Counted from the first letter of the stretch, positions 24,247 to 33,539 are shown. The stretch is 64,000 bases of DNA from Microbacterium hydrocarbonoxydans (GCF_011752045.1 NZ_JAAKXW010000003.1:248001-312000); one strand, 5' to 3'. Notes: a model not told the origin generated them from the sequence alone. Numbers and translations are program-made.

Positions 24247-25833
24247 TCAGGCCCCCGAGGAAGCGTCGGCGGCGAAGTACTTCCGCTGGTACGCACGCCA
24301 GGTGATGGCCCAGCGCTCCGGGTCGTCGAGGTCGTCGTGGTGCGTGTGGTGCACGGTCTGGTTGTGCGGGGCCGTGCGGACGACCTCGGGGGTCTCCCGC
24401 GCCTCGCGCGCGACCTCGGCCAGCGTCGCGGCGTACTCGTCGAGCTCTGCCTTCGAGTACGACTCGGTCGGCTCGAGCGTGAACGGCTGCGGCACGACGT
24501 ACGGGTGGTGGCTGGTCCAGTAGTGCATGCCGAAGTCGGTCATGCGGATCCCGATCTCCTCGGAGGTGATGCCGGTCTCCTGGAACAGCTCCTCCCACGA
24601 GTAGCGCACCTGCTCGATGCGGCGGCGCCCCGTCGCGTACGGCGCCGAGGCGCCGGGGATGTCGAGAACCTTCTTCAGCAGGTAGTTGTTGTTCAGCACC
24701 GCGATCTCGGCCGCCGCCAGCAGCCCCGGGGCGCCGAGCGCCATGATCCACGAGTACGCGCGCACGATGTTCGGGATGACGCCGTGGAACGGCGCGACCG
24801 CGCCGATCGACTGCTCTCCCGCCTCGGCCACGTCGAACGTGCCGTCGTCGAGACGCACGACCCGCGGACCGGGGAGGAACGGAGCCAGGGCGGCCGAGAC
24901 CGCGTTCGCACCGGCACCGGGGCCGCCGCACGCGTGCGGGGTGGAGAACGTCTTGTGCAGGTTGAAGTGGCAGACGTCGAAGCCGGCGTCGCGGGCTCGG
25001 GTGATGCCGAGGATGCCGTTGGCGTTGGCCTGGTCGTAGGAGGCGAGCGCGCCGACGGCGTGCGCGGCATCCACCCACTCCTTGATGGCCGGGTTGTAGA
25101 TGCCGGTGTCCTCGGGATTGGTGACCATGATCGCCGCCGTGCGCGGGGAGAGCGCTGCCTTGAGCGCGGCGAGGTCGGGGTAGCCGTCGGCATCCGGGAA
25201 CACCGTGATGACCTCGTAGCCGGCCGCCTTCGCCGCCGCCGCGTTGGACGGGTGGCTGAAGATCGTGGTGATGACCTCGCGGCGCTGCTCGTCCTCGCCG
25301 TTCGCCTCGTGGTACTTGCGGATCATGGCGATGTTCGACCAGATCGCCGCCGACCCGCCCTGGGTGTGCAGGGAGACCTCGTCCATGCCGGAGATCTCGG
25401 CGAGCATCCGCTCGAGATTCCAGACGATCTCCAGCACGCCCTGCGCGTCGGCCGGGTCCTGATGCGGGTGCATGTCGGTGAGCTTCGGTGTGTCGATCAG
25501 CTGGTCGTTGATCTTCGGCGAGTACTTCATGGTGCAGGTGCCCTGGCCCACGTCGACGTTGAAGTCGGCGCCGAGGTTCTCCTGCGACAGGCGCAGGTAG
25601 TGCTTGAGCACGCGCATCTGCCCCATCTCGGGAAGCTTCGGCCTCGACGGGCGGCGCAGGGATGCCGGCAGCGCGCCGACCACGTCGCCGACGGCCTCGC
25701 GGACTCCCGCCTCGACCTGCGAGACGAGCACGCCGCGCTCACCGGGGGTGGACAGCTCGAAGATGACCGGCTCGTCCCAGCGAGCCTGCTGGAAGCGGCG
25801 CAGCGCCGGCTTCGGGGCGACGGGGAGGCTCAT
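24247..25833 (-). CDS. gcvPB: Glycine dehydrogenase (decarboxylating) subunit 2
   Basis: A 528-residue PLP enzyme, the C-terminal half of P-protein as a separate subunit. PLP lysine K294 is in CHFNLHKTFSTPHACGGPG, and GQGTCTMKYSPKIN and HPHQDPADAQG are diagnostic. With GcvPA it decarboxylates glycine and transfers the aminomethyl group to lipoylated H-protein. It overlaps gcvPA by four bases and is followed by a NAD-kinase-like gene five bases on. No gcvH or gcvT is present in the window, so the H and T proteins must be encoded elsewhere, or this pair has another partner. Confidence 0.95.
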   Translation of the reverse strand: MSLPVAPKPALRRFQQARWDEPVIFELSTPGERGVLVSQVEAGVREAVGDVVGALPASLRRPSRPKLPEMGQMRVLKHYLRLSQENLGADFNVDVGQGTCTMKYSPKINDQLIDTPKLTDMHPHQDPADAQGVLEIVWNLERMLAEISGMDEVSLHTQGGSAAIWSNIAMIRKYHEANGEDEQRREVITTIFSHPSNAAAAKAAGYEVITVFPDADGYPDLAALKAALSPRTAAIMVTNPEDTGIYNPAIKEWVDAAHAVGALASYDQANANGILGITRARDAGFDVCHFNLHKTFSTPHACGGPGAGANAVSAALAPFLPGPRVVRLDDGTFDVAEAGEQSIGAVAPFHGVIPNIVRAYSWIMALGAPGLLAAAEIAVLNNNYLLKKVLDIPGASAPYATGRRRIEQVRYSWEELFQETGITSEEIGIRMTDFGMHYWTSHHPYVVPQPFTLEPTESYSKAELDEYAATLAEVAREARETPEVVRTAPHNQTVHHTHHDDLDDPERWAITWRAYQRKYFAADASSGA

Positions 25834-27215
25834 CGGTTGTTCTCCTCAGCGAGTTCGGGGGTGATGACGGAGGCGAGCGCGCCCGCCAGGGTGTCGATGT
25901 CGGCCTGCGAGGTCAGCTCGGTGACGCACACCAGGAGGCGGCGCTCGCCGACGATCACACCGGGCTCGATCCCCTTCGCACGCAGTGCGGAGACGACATC
26001 GGATGCCGGGACGGCGAGGGTGACGGTGAACTCGCGCAGGTGCACGGCGTCGTCGTCGAGCTCGACGCCGTCGACGGCGGCGAGCGCCTGCTGCGCGTAG
26101 CGGGTGCGGGCGAGGAGGGTCTCGCCGAGCTCGGCCATGCCCTCGGGCCCCATGAGCGCGAGGTAGACGCCGGCGGCGATGCCCCAGAGAGCGGCGGCGG
26201 TGCCGACCCACTCCTTGCCCTCTTCGCGATGCGCGAAGGAGGTGCGGTCGTAGGCGACGTCGCCGAAGCCGTACTCGCCTGGCACGTCGGTGGTGGCGAG
26301 GCCGAAGAGGCGCGAGGGCATCTCCATGACGTACGTCGGGTCGTCGTGCACGGCGATGAAGCCGCCGTGGGCGCCGCCGTACCACTGGTGCAGGCCGAGC
26401 GACTGGATGTCGCCGGTGACGATGTCGGCGCCGTGCAGCGACGGCGGGGCGAGCACGCCGTAGCCGATCGGATCGGTGCCGACGACGAGCACGGCACCGG
26501 CGGCGTGGGCGGCGTCCGCGATCTGCTGGAGGGCGGCCTCGACGGCGCCGGTGGCGCTGGGGGTCTCCACCCAGACGGCCGCGACGTCGTCACCGAGGGA
26601 CGCCGTGATCGCGGCGATGTCGGCGGTGCCGCCTACGGTCGGGACATGCTCCAGCGTCAGGTGGGCCCGCACGTAGTCGGCCACCTTGGCGAGCTTGGCC
26701 GGCAGCACGTCGCTCGCCACGATCACGCGGCGGCGGCCCGTGATCCGCCCTGACATCGTGAGGCCCGTGGCGGTGGCCTGGTAGCCGTCATAGGTGGGGA
26801 CGTTCACGACGTCCATCTCGAGCAGCTCGGCCATGAGCGACTGGTACTGGAACAGGGCCTGGAAGCGGCCGTGGTCCTCGTAGGGTTCGCCGGCGTAGGC
26901 GGTGAGGAACTCGCTGCGGCCGATGACCTCGTCGACGACGGCGGGCACGTAGTGGTTGTAGACACCGGCGCCGAGGAAGCTGAGACGCTCACCGGTCGGC
27001 GTGTTCTTCGCGAGGATGCCGCGGACGTGGCGGGCCAGGTCCTGCTCGGCGACGAGCGGGGCAGGCAGGTCGAGCGGCCTGTTCAGGCGCAGCGACGCCG
27101 GGATGTCGGCGTAGAACTCGTCGACGGATGCGGCGCCCACGGCCGCGAGCATCGCTGCGCGCGACTCGGGTGCCGTGTTGGGGATGTACGGATGCACGAA
27201 GCTCTCGCTCGTCAT
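25830..27215 (-). CDS. gcvPA: Glycine dehydrogenase (decarboxylating) subunit 1
   Basis: A 461-residue PLP-fold subunit, the N-terminal half of P-protein. HPYIPNTAPESRAAMLAAVG, SFLGAGVYNHYVPAVV, TAYAGEPYEDHGRFQALFQYQS and NVPTYDGYQA are hallmarks of GcvPA. It forms the active heterotetramer with GcvPB. AAGGAGG lies just before the ATG at 27215. First gene of a four-gene operon. Upstream DNA is a short tandem-repeat tract rather than an obvious promoter. Confidence 0.95.
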   Translation of the reverse strand: MTSESFVHPYIPNTAPESRAAMLAAVGAASVDEFYADIPASLRLNRPLDLPAPLVAEQDLARHVRGILAKNTPTGERLSFLGAGVYNHYVPAVVDEVIGRSEFLTAYAGEPYEDHGRFQALFQYQSLMAELLEMDVVNVPTYDGYQATATGLTMSGRITGRRRVIVASDVLPAKLAKVADYVRAHLTLEHVPTVGGTADIAAITASLGDDVAAVWVETPSATGAVEAALQQIADAAHAAGAVLVVGTDPIGYGVLAPPSLHGADIVTGDIQSLGLHQWYGGAHGGFIAVHDDPTYVMEMPSRLFGLATTDVPGEYGFGDVAYDRTSFAHREEGKEWVGTAAALWGIAAGVYLALMGPEGMAELGETLLARTRYAQQALAAVDGVELDDDAVHLREFTVTLAVPASDVVSALRAKGIEPGVIVGERRLLVCVTELTSQADIDTLAGALASVITPELAEENNR

Positions 27216-27231
27216 GCTTCCTCCTTCACGT

Positions 27232-27316
27232 GGTGATCGGAAGTGCGGGGTGATCGGAAGATCGAGTTGGTCGGAAGATCGGGGTGGTCGGAAGATCGGG
27301 TGGTCGTGAGATCTTG
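27232..27316. repeat. Imperfect 16-20-base tandem repeat
   Basis: Five or so units of the type GGTGATCGGAAGATCGGG follow one another between the GH42 stop and the gcvPA start. The core TCGGAAGATCG is exact in three units. Such a tract can vary in copy number and lies where the gcvPA promoter should be. Confidence 0.65.
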
Positions 27317-27328
27317 GGGTCCGAGAGC

Positions 27329-29398
27329 TCAGCTCGGGATGATCGGCGAGAACGGGGTGGTCTCGGTGTGGGGCGCCGCCAGCACTGCGACGCCGTAGCG
27401 TTCGAGGTCGAGCCGGTCGGTGTGGCGGATGCCGGTGAGCAGATCGGTCGCGGGTCCCGCGAGCGCGAACGACACCGGGCTGCGCCCGTGGTTCAGGTAG
27501 AACGTGTAGTCGGTGGTGCCGTCGGTGCGGGTGACGGCCTCGGCATCCACGTCGACGCGATCGCGGGCGGGGAGGCCTGCCGTGCGGAGCACGTCGCGGA
27601 ACACCGGCAGCATGCTGTCGTGCTCGAGCATCGCGCTGAGGTACCAGGCGGAGCCGGCGCCGGCAGAGCGGCGGGTCACGGCGGGGAGACCGGCGAGCTC
27701 GCCGGACGTGTACGTGCCGCGCACCTCGACGTCGGCATCCGCCTCGAGCCACTCGCTCCAGCTCGGCACCGTGAGCACGTCGTGGCCGTAGTCGATGGTC
27801 TCGGTGAGCCCGTCCGCGATCGGCCACTGCTCGTCGACCTCGACGCCGAGCAGGTCGCGCAGCGGACCGGGGGCGCCGCCGTCGTGCACCTTCTCGGTGG
27901 CGTCGACGACTCCGGAGAAAGGACCGACGACGAGGTGCCCGCCGCGCTCGACGAAGGCGCGCAGCGCATCGGCCTGCGGCTGTTCGGTGATGTACAGGTT
28001 CGGCACGACGACCACGTCGTACCGGTCGAACGGGCCGTCGGCGCGGACGGCATCCGTCGGCTGGCCGAGCGCAAAGAGCGCGCGGTGCCAGGCGCGGGCC
28101 TGCTGCGCCCACTGCAGGCGCTGCGACGGCAGCGACTCGAGCGCGCTGGAGCCCCACCAGGAGTCCCAGTCGACGACGAGGGCCACGCGCGAGCGCACCC
28201 GGGTGCCGCGCACCGGCTCGAGCTTCTTCAGCTCCTGACCGAGCGCCTTCGTCTCCTGGAAGCTCCGCGACCGCTCGCCGCGGTGGCCGAGCATCGAGGA
28301 GTGGAACTTCTCCTGGCCGTACTTCGCCTGCCGCCACTGGAAGAACATCACGGCATCCGACCCGTGCGCGACGGCCTGCAGGCTCTCCACCCGGATCTTG
28401 CCCGGCGCCTTCGGCACGTTGACGTCGCGCCAGCTCGTGGCGCTGGCCGACGACTCCAGCAGCAGCCACGGCTGCCCGCCCTTGAGGGACCGCATGAGCC
28501 CGTAGTTGAGCGCTGCGCCGACGTGCGAGGTCGGGTCGGCGGGCTCGGGGTAGGCGTCGTCGGTCACCACGTCCTCGACGGCGGCGAAGTCCCAGTAGTC
28601 CAGGTCGCGGAACATGCTCATGAAGTTCGTGGTGACGGCGATGTCGGGGGTGACCTCGCGGAGCACGTCGATCTCGATCTGGAACAGCTCCAGCAGGGCA
28701 TCCGACGAGAACCGCTCGAAGTCGAGCAGCTTGGTGGGGTTCACCGGCCCCGGCGCCTTCTTCGGCGTCTCGATGTGCTCCCAGGAGGTGTAGCGCTGAC
28801 CCCACACGTTGACGCCCCAGGCCTCGTTGAGCCCGTCGAGGTCGCCGTAGCGGTTCTCCAGCCAGCGGCGGAAGTGCTTCGCCGACTCGGGGCACCAGCA
28901 GCGTGAGGTGTGGTCGCCGTACTCGTTCGAGATGTGCCACATCGCCAGCCCCGGATGCTCCCCGTAGCGCTCGGCCATGGCCCGCGTCATCCGCGCGACG
29001 TTCTCGCGCCACACGGGCGAGGACGGGCAGTAGGTCTGCCGGGAGCCGAACTCGAGCCGGTGGCCGTCGGCATCCCATGGCGCCATCTCGGGGTGGGCGC
29101 GCAGCAGCCAGGACGGCGGGGTGGCGGTGGCCGTGGCCAGATCGATGCGGATGCCGTTCTCGTGCAGCAGGTCGATGATGCGGTCGAGCCACTCCCAGTC
29201 GTAGACGCCGGGCTCGGGCTCGAGCTGCGGCCAGCTGAAGATCGGCAGGCTGACCATGTTCACGCCCGCCTCGCGCATCAGGCGGATGTCCTCGTGCCAG
29301 GTCTCCTCCGACCACTGGTCGGGGTTGTAGTCGCCGCCGTAGGCGAGCGCGTCGATGCGGACGCGTCGGATCGGCTGGTCGCCACCGGATGCGGGCAC
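27329..29398 (-). CDS. Beta-galactosidase, GH42
   Basis: A 689-residue glycoside hydrolase with the GH42 three-domain layout: TIM barrel, trimerisation domain from about 400, and C-terminal beta domain. The acid/base is E159 in HISNEYG and the nucleophile E315 in WLLLESSAS. The zinc-cluster cysteines C124, C167 and C169 are present (TYCPSSP and RCWCPES). No signal peptide, so it cleaves imported beta-galactosides in the cytoplasm. GTG start at 29398 with GAGAGGAG upstream. It diverges from a GntR regulator, and a TGTAT-N5-ATACA operator lies at 29453-29467. Confidence 0.95.
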   Translation of the reverse strand: MPASGGDQPIRRVRIDALAYGGDYNPDQWSEETWHEDIRLMREAGVNMVSLPIFSWPQLEPEPGVYDWEWLDRIIDLLHENGIRIDLATATATPPSWLLRAHPEMAPWDADGHRLEFGSRQTYCPSSPVWRENVARMTRAMAERYGEHPGLAMWHISNEYGDHTSRCWCPESAKHFRRWLENRYGDLDGLNEAWGVNVWGQRYTSWEHIETPKKAPGPVNPTKLLDFERFSSDALLELFQIEIDVLREVTPDIAVTTNFMSMFRDLDYWDFAAVEDVVTDDAYPEPADPTSHVGAALNYGLMRSLKGGQPWLLLESSASATSWRDVNVPKAPGKIRVESLQAVAHGSDAVMFFQWRQAKYGQEKFHSSMLGHRGERSRSFQETKALGQELKKLEPVRGTRVRSRVALVVDWDSWWGSSALESLPSQRLQWAQQARAWHRALFALGQPTDAVRADGPFDRYDVVVVPNLYITEQPQADALRAFVERGGHLVVGPFSGVVDATEKVHDGGAPGPLRDLLGVEVDEQWPIADGLTETIDYGHDVLTVPSWSEWLEADADVEVRGTYTSGELAGLPAVTRRSAGAGSAWYLSAMLEHDSMLPVFRDVLRTAGLPARDRVDVDAEAVTRTDGTTDYTFYLNHGRSPVSFALAGPATDLLTGIRHTDRLDLERYGVAVLAAPHTETTPFSPIIPS

Positions 29399-29452
29399 GA
29401 GTGCTCCTCTCTGAGTCCTGGCCGCGGACTCTGGTGCATTTCCCGAGCCCGC

Positions 29453-29467
29453 TGTATTCTGTATACA
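29453..29467. promoter_or_regulatory. GntR-type operator before the GH42 gene
   Basis: TGTATTCTGTATACA has half-sites TGTAT and ATACA five bases apart. It lies 55 bases upstream of the GH42 start. A near-identical site with extended symmetry is at 38609-38626 before an ABC-importer operon, and a weaker one at 33428-33442. Confidence 0.65.
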
Positions 29468-29545
29468 CCACAGTAGATCGTCACGCGGAAGCCGTCAACC
29501 CATAGGCTGGGCGGGCGGGGGCGCGACGCAGAAGGGGGACGGCCG

Positions 29546-30202
29546 ATGGCCATCGAACGCAAGAACCTGCGCTCTCAGGTGCGCGAGGAGCTCCTCGCCC
29601 GGATGCGGGCCGGTCTCGTGCAGCCCGGCGAGGGCATCAACGAGGTGCAGCTCGCCGGCGAGCTCGGCGTCAGCCGCACGCCCCTGCGTGAAGCCCTCAT
29701 CGCGCTCGAGTCGGAGGGGCAGATCGAGAGCGAGAACGGCAAGGGCTTCCGCTTCGTGCCCCTCAGCGCGTCGGAGTTCCGCGACCTCGCCCCCGTCATG
29801 GCCGCCCTGGAGAGCCTCGCCCTCGAGCTCAGCCCGCCCGACGAGCTGCAGGCCATCGGCGTGCGTCTCAAGGAGATGGCGGATGCCTTCGCCGACGAGC
29901 TCGTCGAGCACCAGCTCGTGATCGCCAAGGACGACGAGTGGCATGCGGTGATGCTCTCCGCCTGCCCGAACACCCGCCTCCTGGCCGTGATCGACAGCGT
30001 GCGCAGCTCGATCCACCGCTACGAGTCGCTGCTCGTGCCGGAGGAGGCCAAGGTCGAACGCGTCGCCGCCGAGCACGCCGAGATCGCCCGCTGCCTGGCA
30101 GAGGGCGACGTCCCGGGCGCCGTCGCCGCGCTCAAGGTCAACTGGATGCACGGCGCGCAGCGCATCCTCGACAACGCCTCCAGCAGCTACTTCACCGCCT
30201 GA
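29546..30202 (+). CDS. GntR-family regulator (FadR subfamily, FCD domain)
   Basis: A 218-residue protein. The winged helix is at the N-terminus (LRSQVREELLARMRAGLV, ELGVSRTPLREALIALESEG), followed by an all-helical FCD ligand domain with the metal-binding residues in the DEWHAVML and AEHAEIARCLAEGD segments. GAAGGGGGA gives a good ribosome site. It diverges from the GH42 gene and is the best candidate to bind the TGTAT-N5-ATACA sites shared by the three sugar operons. Confidence 0.9.
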   Translation: MAIERKNLRSQVREELLARMRAGLVQPGEGINEVQLAGELGVSRTPLREALIALESEGQIESENGKGFRFVPLSASEFRDLAPVMAALESLALELSPPDELQAIGVRLKEMADAFADELVEHQLVIAKDDEWHAVMLSACPNTRLLAVIDSVRSSIHRYESLLVPEEAKVERVAAEHAEIARCLAEGDVPGAVAALKVNWMHGAQRILDNASSSYFTA

Positions 30203-30229
30203 CCCGGCCACGGCATCCCGCCAGCATCC

Positions 30230-30290
30230 GCTCCCGTATGAGTTTCTGCGGCGGAATCGCCGATTTCTCCGCAGCAACTCATACGGGAGC
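30230..30290. repeat. CTCCCGTATGAGTT palindrome, copy 1
   Basis: The arms GCTCCCGTATGAGTTTCTGC and GCAGCAACTCATACGGGAGC differ by one base. It lies between the convergent GntR and permease genes and may act as a terminator. A second copy with the same outer arms is at 33469-33527. Confidence 0.75.
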
Positions 30291-30298
30291 AGCATGGG

Positions 30299-31195
30299 TC
30301 ACCCCTTCACGGCACCGCCGAGGAGGCCGGCGACGAACTGCTTCTGGAAGATCAGGAACAGCAGCATCAGCGGCAGGGTCGCCAGCAGCGACCCGAGCAT
30401 GAGGCCGGAGTAGTCGACGCGGCTCATGCCGATCATCGTGTTCAGCGCGACCGGCACCGTGTAGTTCGCCTCGGTGTTGAGCATCAGCAGCGGCCAGATG
30501 AACGAGTTCCACTGGCTGATGAACGTGTAGATCACCAGCGCGGCGATCTGCGGCTTCGCGACCGGCAGCACGATCCGATAGAACGTCCGCAGCTCCGAAG
30601 CGCCGTCGATCCGCGCCGCCTCGATGAGGCTCGCCGGGAAGTCGAGGAACCCCTGCCGCATGAGGAAGATCCCGAACGCGTTCGCGAGGAACGGCAGGAT
30701 GACGGCCTGGTAGGTGTCGATCCACCCCATGCCGGCCATGATCTGGAACAGCGGCACGAGCAGCACCTGCATCGGGATCATCATCGTCACGAGCACGGCG
30801 CCGAGCAGGATGCCGCGGCCGCGGAACCGGTACGTGGCGAGGCCGTAGCCGGCCATGATGCTGACGATCGAGCTGAACACCGTGTAGACCACGGCGATGA
30901 GGAGGCTGTTGAGCATCACCCGGCTGAAGCCGATGCTCTCCTCGAGCCGGGCGAGGTTCACCCAGAGGTCGCCGCCGGGGAGCACCGGCAGCGGGGTGCC
31001 GAACAGCTCGGAGGTCGGATGCGTGGACGCGACGACCATCCACAGGAACGGGACGATCGACACCACCGAGGCGGCGATCAGCAGCAGGTACAGCGGCAGC
31101 TTCAGGATGCCGGAGCGGAGGCCGCGCTCCCCCGCTCCGCGGCTGGGCGTCTCCCGGCCTTCGGTGACGAGGGTGCGGGTGGCGAGATCGGTCAC
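30299..31195 (-). CDS. ABC sugar importer permease (MalG/UgpE type)
   Basis: A 298-residue protein with six membrane segments and the inner-membrane coupling loop EAARIDGASELRTFYRIVLPVAKP (EAA motif). The GTG at 31193-31195 overlaps the upstream permease stop (GTGA). Third gene of a binding protein-permease-permease operon. No ATPase is encoded nearby, as is common in actinobacteria where one MsiK-type ATPase serves several importers. Confidence 0.92.
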   Translation of the reverse strand: MTDLATRTLVTEGRETPSRGAGERGLRSGILKLPLYLLLIAASVVSIVPFLWMVVASTHPTSELFGTPLPVLPGGDLWVNLARLEESIGFSRVMLNSLLIAVVYTVFSSIVSIMAGYGLATYRFRGRGILLGAVLVTMMIPMQVLLVPLFQIMAGMGWIDTYQAVILPFLANAFGIFLMRQGFLDFPASLIEAARIDGASELRTFYRIVLPVAKPQIAALVIYTFISQWNSFIWPLLMLNTEANYTVPVALNTMIGMSRVDYSGLMLGSLLATLPLMLLFLIFQKQFVAGLLGGAVKG

Positions 31196-32088
31196 TTCTT
31201 CTCCCTCATGACGCGGAACTGCACGATCGCGATGATCGCGGTGAGCAGCACGAGCATCCACGCGATGGCGGAGGCGTAGCCGAAGTCGAACTGACGGAAT
31301 CCGACCTTGTACAGATAGAGCACCGGGGTGAGCGTGGCGTCGCTGGGCCCGCCGCCGGTGAGGATGAAGTTCTCGTCGAACAGCTGCAGCGCGCCGATCG
31401 TCGAGGTGATGCCGGTGAAGATGAGCACCGGGCGCAGCTGTGGCAGCACGACGTGCCAGAAGGTCTGCCAGCGGCCGGCGCCGTCGACCTTCGCCGCCTC
31501 GTAGAGCTCGGGCGGGATCGATTGGAGCCCGGCGAGGATGATGACCATGTTGTAGCCGGTCCAGCGCCAGGTCACCGCGGCGATCACGGCGACCCGCGCC
31601 CACCACTCGTTGTTCAGCCAGTCGATCGGTCCGATGCCGGCGAGGCCGAGCAGCTGGTTCACCGCTCCGCCGTCAGTGGCGAGCAGGACCCGGAAGACGA
31701 CCGCGTAGGCGACGAGGGTCGTGACAGCGGGGAGGAAGGTGAGCAGCCGGAACCCCGACCGGAACCGCAGCCAGGACTGGTTCAGCAGATAGGCCAGACC
31801 CACGGCGAGCGCGAGCATCAGCGGCACCTGGATGACGAGGATGAGGCCCGCGTTGAACAGGCTCTTCGCGATCAGCGGGTCGGCGAAGAGCCGGGCGTAC
31901 TGCCCGAGCCCGACGAACTCGGTGACGCCCGCCTCGGTGCGGAACAGGCTCTGCCAGAGCGAGGCGAGCAGCGGATAGGCGAAGAAGAAGGCGAGCAGGG
32001 CGGCGGCCGGCAGCACGAACCAGCGTCCGGCCCTGCCCGGGTCCAGGCGGGTGCGCCGCCCGGACCCGAGCGTGGTGACGGAAGCCAT
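31192..32088 (-). CDS. ABC sugar importer permease (MalF/UgpA type)
   Basis: A 298-residue protein with six membrane segments and the EAA loop ELYEAAKVDGAGRWQTFWHV. It pairs with the downstream MalG-type permease to form the membrane channel. It starts two bases after the binding-protein stop. The ATG at 32086-32088 is preceded by sequence within that stop region, consistent with translational coupling. Confidence 0.92.
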   Translation of the reverse strand: MASVTTLGSGRRTRLDPGRAGRWFVLPAAALLAFFFAYPLLASLWQSLFRTEAGVTEFVGLGQYARLFADPLIAKSLFNAGLILVIQVPLMLALAVGLAYLLNQSWLRFRSGFRLLTFLPAVTTLVAYAVVFRVLLATDGGAVNQLLGLAGIGPIDWLNNEWWARVAVIAAVTWRWTGYNMVIILAGLQSIPPELYEAAKVDGAGRWQTFWHVVLPQLRPVLIFTGITSTIGALQLFDENFILTGGGPSDATLTPVLYLYKVGFRQFDFGYASAIAWMLVLLTAIIAIVQFRVMREKK

Positions 32089-32090
32089 GA

Positions 32091-33407
32091 TCAGTCCGCG
32101 ATCTCCCGGCCGGTCGAGGTGGCGAGCTGCTTCGCGGCATCCTCCAGCACCGTCGCCGGGTCGGCTCCGTTGAGCACCGCGGCCGAGACGGCGTTCGCGA
32201 CGATGTCGGTCGCCTCGGCGCTGTCGGACGTGTACACGATCGGCGGGATCTCGCCGGTGAGCTCGGCGAAGACCTCGTACACCGGCTGGCCGCCGAAGTA
32301 GTCGACCGGCGCGGAGAACTGCTCGTCCTCCAGCGCCGGCAGGTACGAGGGGAACAGGCCCTCGTTCTTCATCATGGACGCCTGGTTCTCGGCATCCGCC
32401 AGCACGAAGTCGACGAACGCGGCCGCGAGCTGCGGGTTCTTCGCCTGCGCGGGCACGGCGAGGCCGGAGCCGCCGTTGTTCGAGGTGCGGGCGCCGCCCT
32501 CGTCGAATACCGGCAGCGGCATCACGCCGTACTTCCCGGCGTGCTCGGGAGCGTCGCCCTGCAGCGTGCCGATCCACCAGACCGCCTCGGGCGTGACCGC
32601 GGAGTCGCCGTCCTTCGCAGAGGTGACCCGGCCGTCCCAGCCGGTCACGTTCTTGAGCAGCCCTGCCTCGTTCATGTCCTTGAGCATGGTGAGCACGCGC
32701 ACCGCCTCGGGCGAGTTCACCGTGATCTCGCCCTTCTCGTTGAAAAGCCCCTGCCCGAGCTGCTGCAGGCGCGCCTGGAAGCCGGCGCCGGCCGCGATGT
32801 CGGTCGACATCAGCGTGTGCCCGGTCTTCTCCTTGATGACCTTGCCGGCCGCGATGAGGTCTTCCCAGGTCTGCACGGCCTCGATGTCGACGCCGGCCTC
32901 CTCGACGATGTCGGTGCGGTAGAACATCGCGACAGTGCCGGAATCCCACGGCGCGATGCGCAGGGAGCCGTCGGCATCCGACCCCGCCGACCACTTGAAC
33001 GGGTCGAAGTCGGCCTCGTCCTCGCCGAGGATCGGGTTCAGGTCGAGCATGCCCTTCGGGAACTGCGTGATGTAGCCGGGGGCGGCATCCGTCTCGACGG
33101 TGACGACGTCGGGAAGCCCTGTGCCTGCCTGGAAGCCGACGGACATCTTGTCGTAGGCGTTGTCGTAGCCGACGTCGACGACGTTGACCGTGGTGCCCTC
33201 GTGCTCCTTCTCGAAGTCTGCGGCGAGGCGCTCGAGCGCGACGGCGCCCACGTCCCACGACCAGACCGTGATCTCGCCCTCGAGCTTCGCGTCGGGGTCG
33301 AGGGCGGTGGAGCCGGATCCCCCGGTCGGGACGCCGCCGGTGGCGCATCCCGCGAGGGCGAGGCCGACCGCGGCGAAACCCGCGAGGCCGATGACGTGCT
33401 TCTTCAT
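32091..33407 (-). CDS. ABC sugar-binding lipoprotein
   Basis: A 438-residue family 1 extracellular solute-binding protein. The lipoprotein signal MKKHVIGLAGFAAVGLALAGC places the lipid cysteine at residue 21, followed by a Gly/Ser-rich tether. Conserved stretches are TVWSWDVGAVALERLAADFE, AYDKMSVGFQAGTGLPDVV and NNGGSGLAVPAQAKNPQLA. AAGGAG precedes the ATG. A weaker copy of the GntR-type operator (33428-33442) lies just upstream. Its ligand is probably a galactoside or oligosaccharide, judged from neighbours only. Confidence 0.92.
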   Translation of the reverse strand: MKKHVIGLAGFAAVGLALAGCATGGVPTGGSGSTALDPDAKLEGEITVWSWDVGAVALERLAADFEKEHEGTTVNVVDVGYDNAYDKMSVGFQAGTGLPDVVTVETDAAPGYITQFPKGMLDLNPILGEDEADFDPFKWSAGSDADGSLRIAPWDSGTVAMFYRTDIVEEAGVDIEAVQTWEDLIAAGKVIKEKTGHTLMSTDIAAGAGFQARLQQLGQGLFNEKGEITVNSPEAVRVLTMLKDMNEAGLLKNVTGWDGRVTSAKDGDSAVTPEAVWWIGTLQGDAPEHAGKYGVMPLPVFDEGGARTSNNGGSGLAVPAQAKNPQLAAAFVDFVLADAENQASMMKNEGLFPSYLPALEDEQFSAPVDYFGGQPVYEVFAELTGEIPPIVYTSDSAEATDIVANAVSAAVLNGADPATVLEDAAKQLATSTGREIAD

Positions 33408-33427
33408 GATGACTCCTTCGTCGCGTG

Positions 33428-33442
33428 TGAATATTGAATACA
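33428..33442. promoter_or_regulatory. Weak GntR-type site before the first binding-protein operon
   Basis: TGAATATTGAATACA keeps the ATACA half-site and 15-base span of the sites at 29453 and 38609, but the other half reads TGAAT instead of TGTAT. It lies 21-35 bases upstream of the start. Confidence 0.4.
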
Positions 33443-33468
33443 TCAGGTGGGTGCAGGTCGCCCCCGCC

Positions 33469-33527
33469 GCTCCCGTATGAGTTGCTGTCGAGTTTCTGCG
33501 CTTTCAGCGACAGGAGCTCATACGGGA
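33469..33527. repeat. CTCCCGTATGAGTT palindrome, copy 2
   Basis: TCCCGTATGAGTTGCTGTCG pairs with CGACAGGAGCTCATACGGGA with two mismatches. It lies 13 bases after the end of the glycosidase gene on the minus strand and probably ends that operon. Confidence 0.75.
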
Positions 33528-33539
33528 ACGAGGAGGCGG

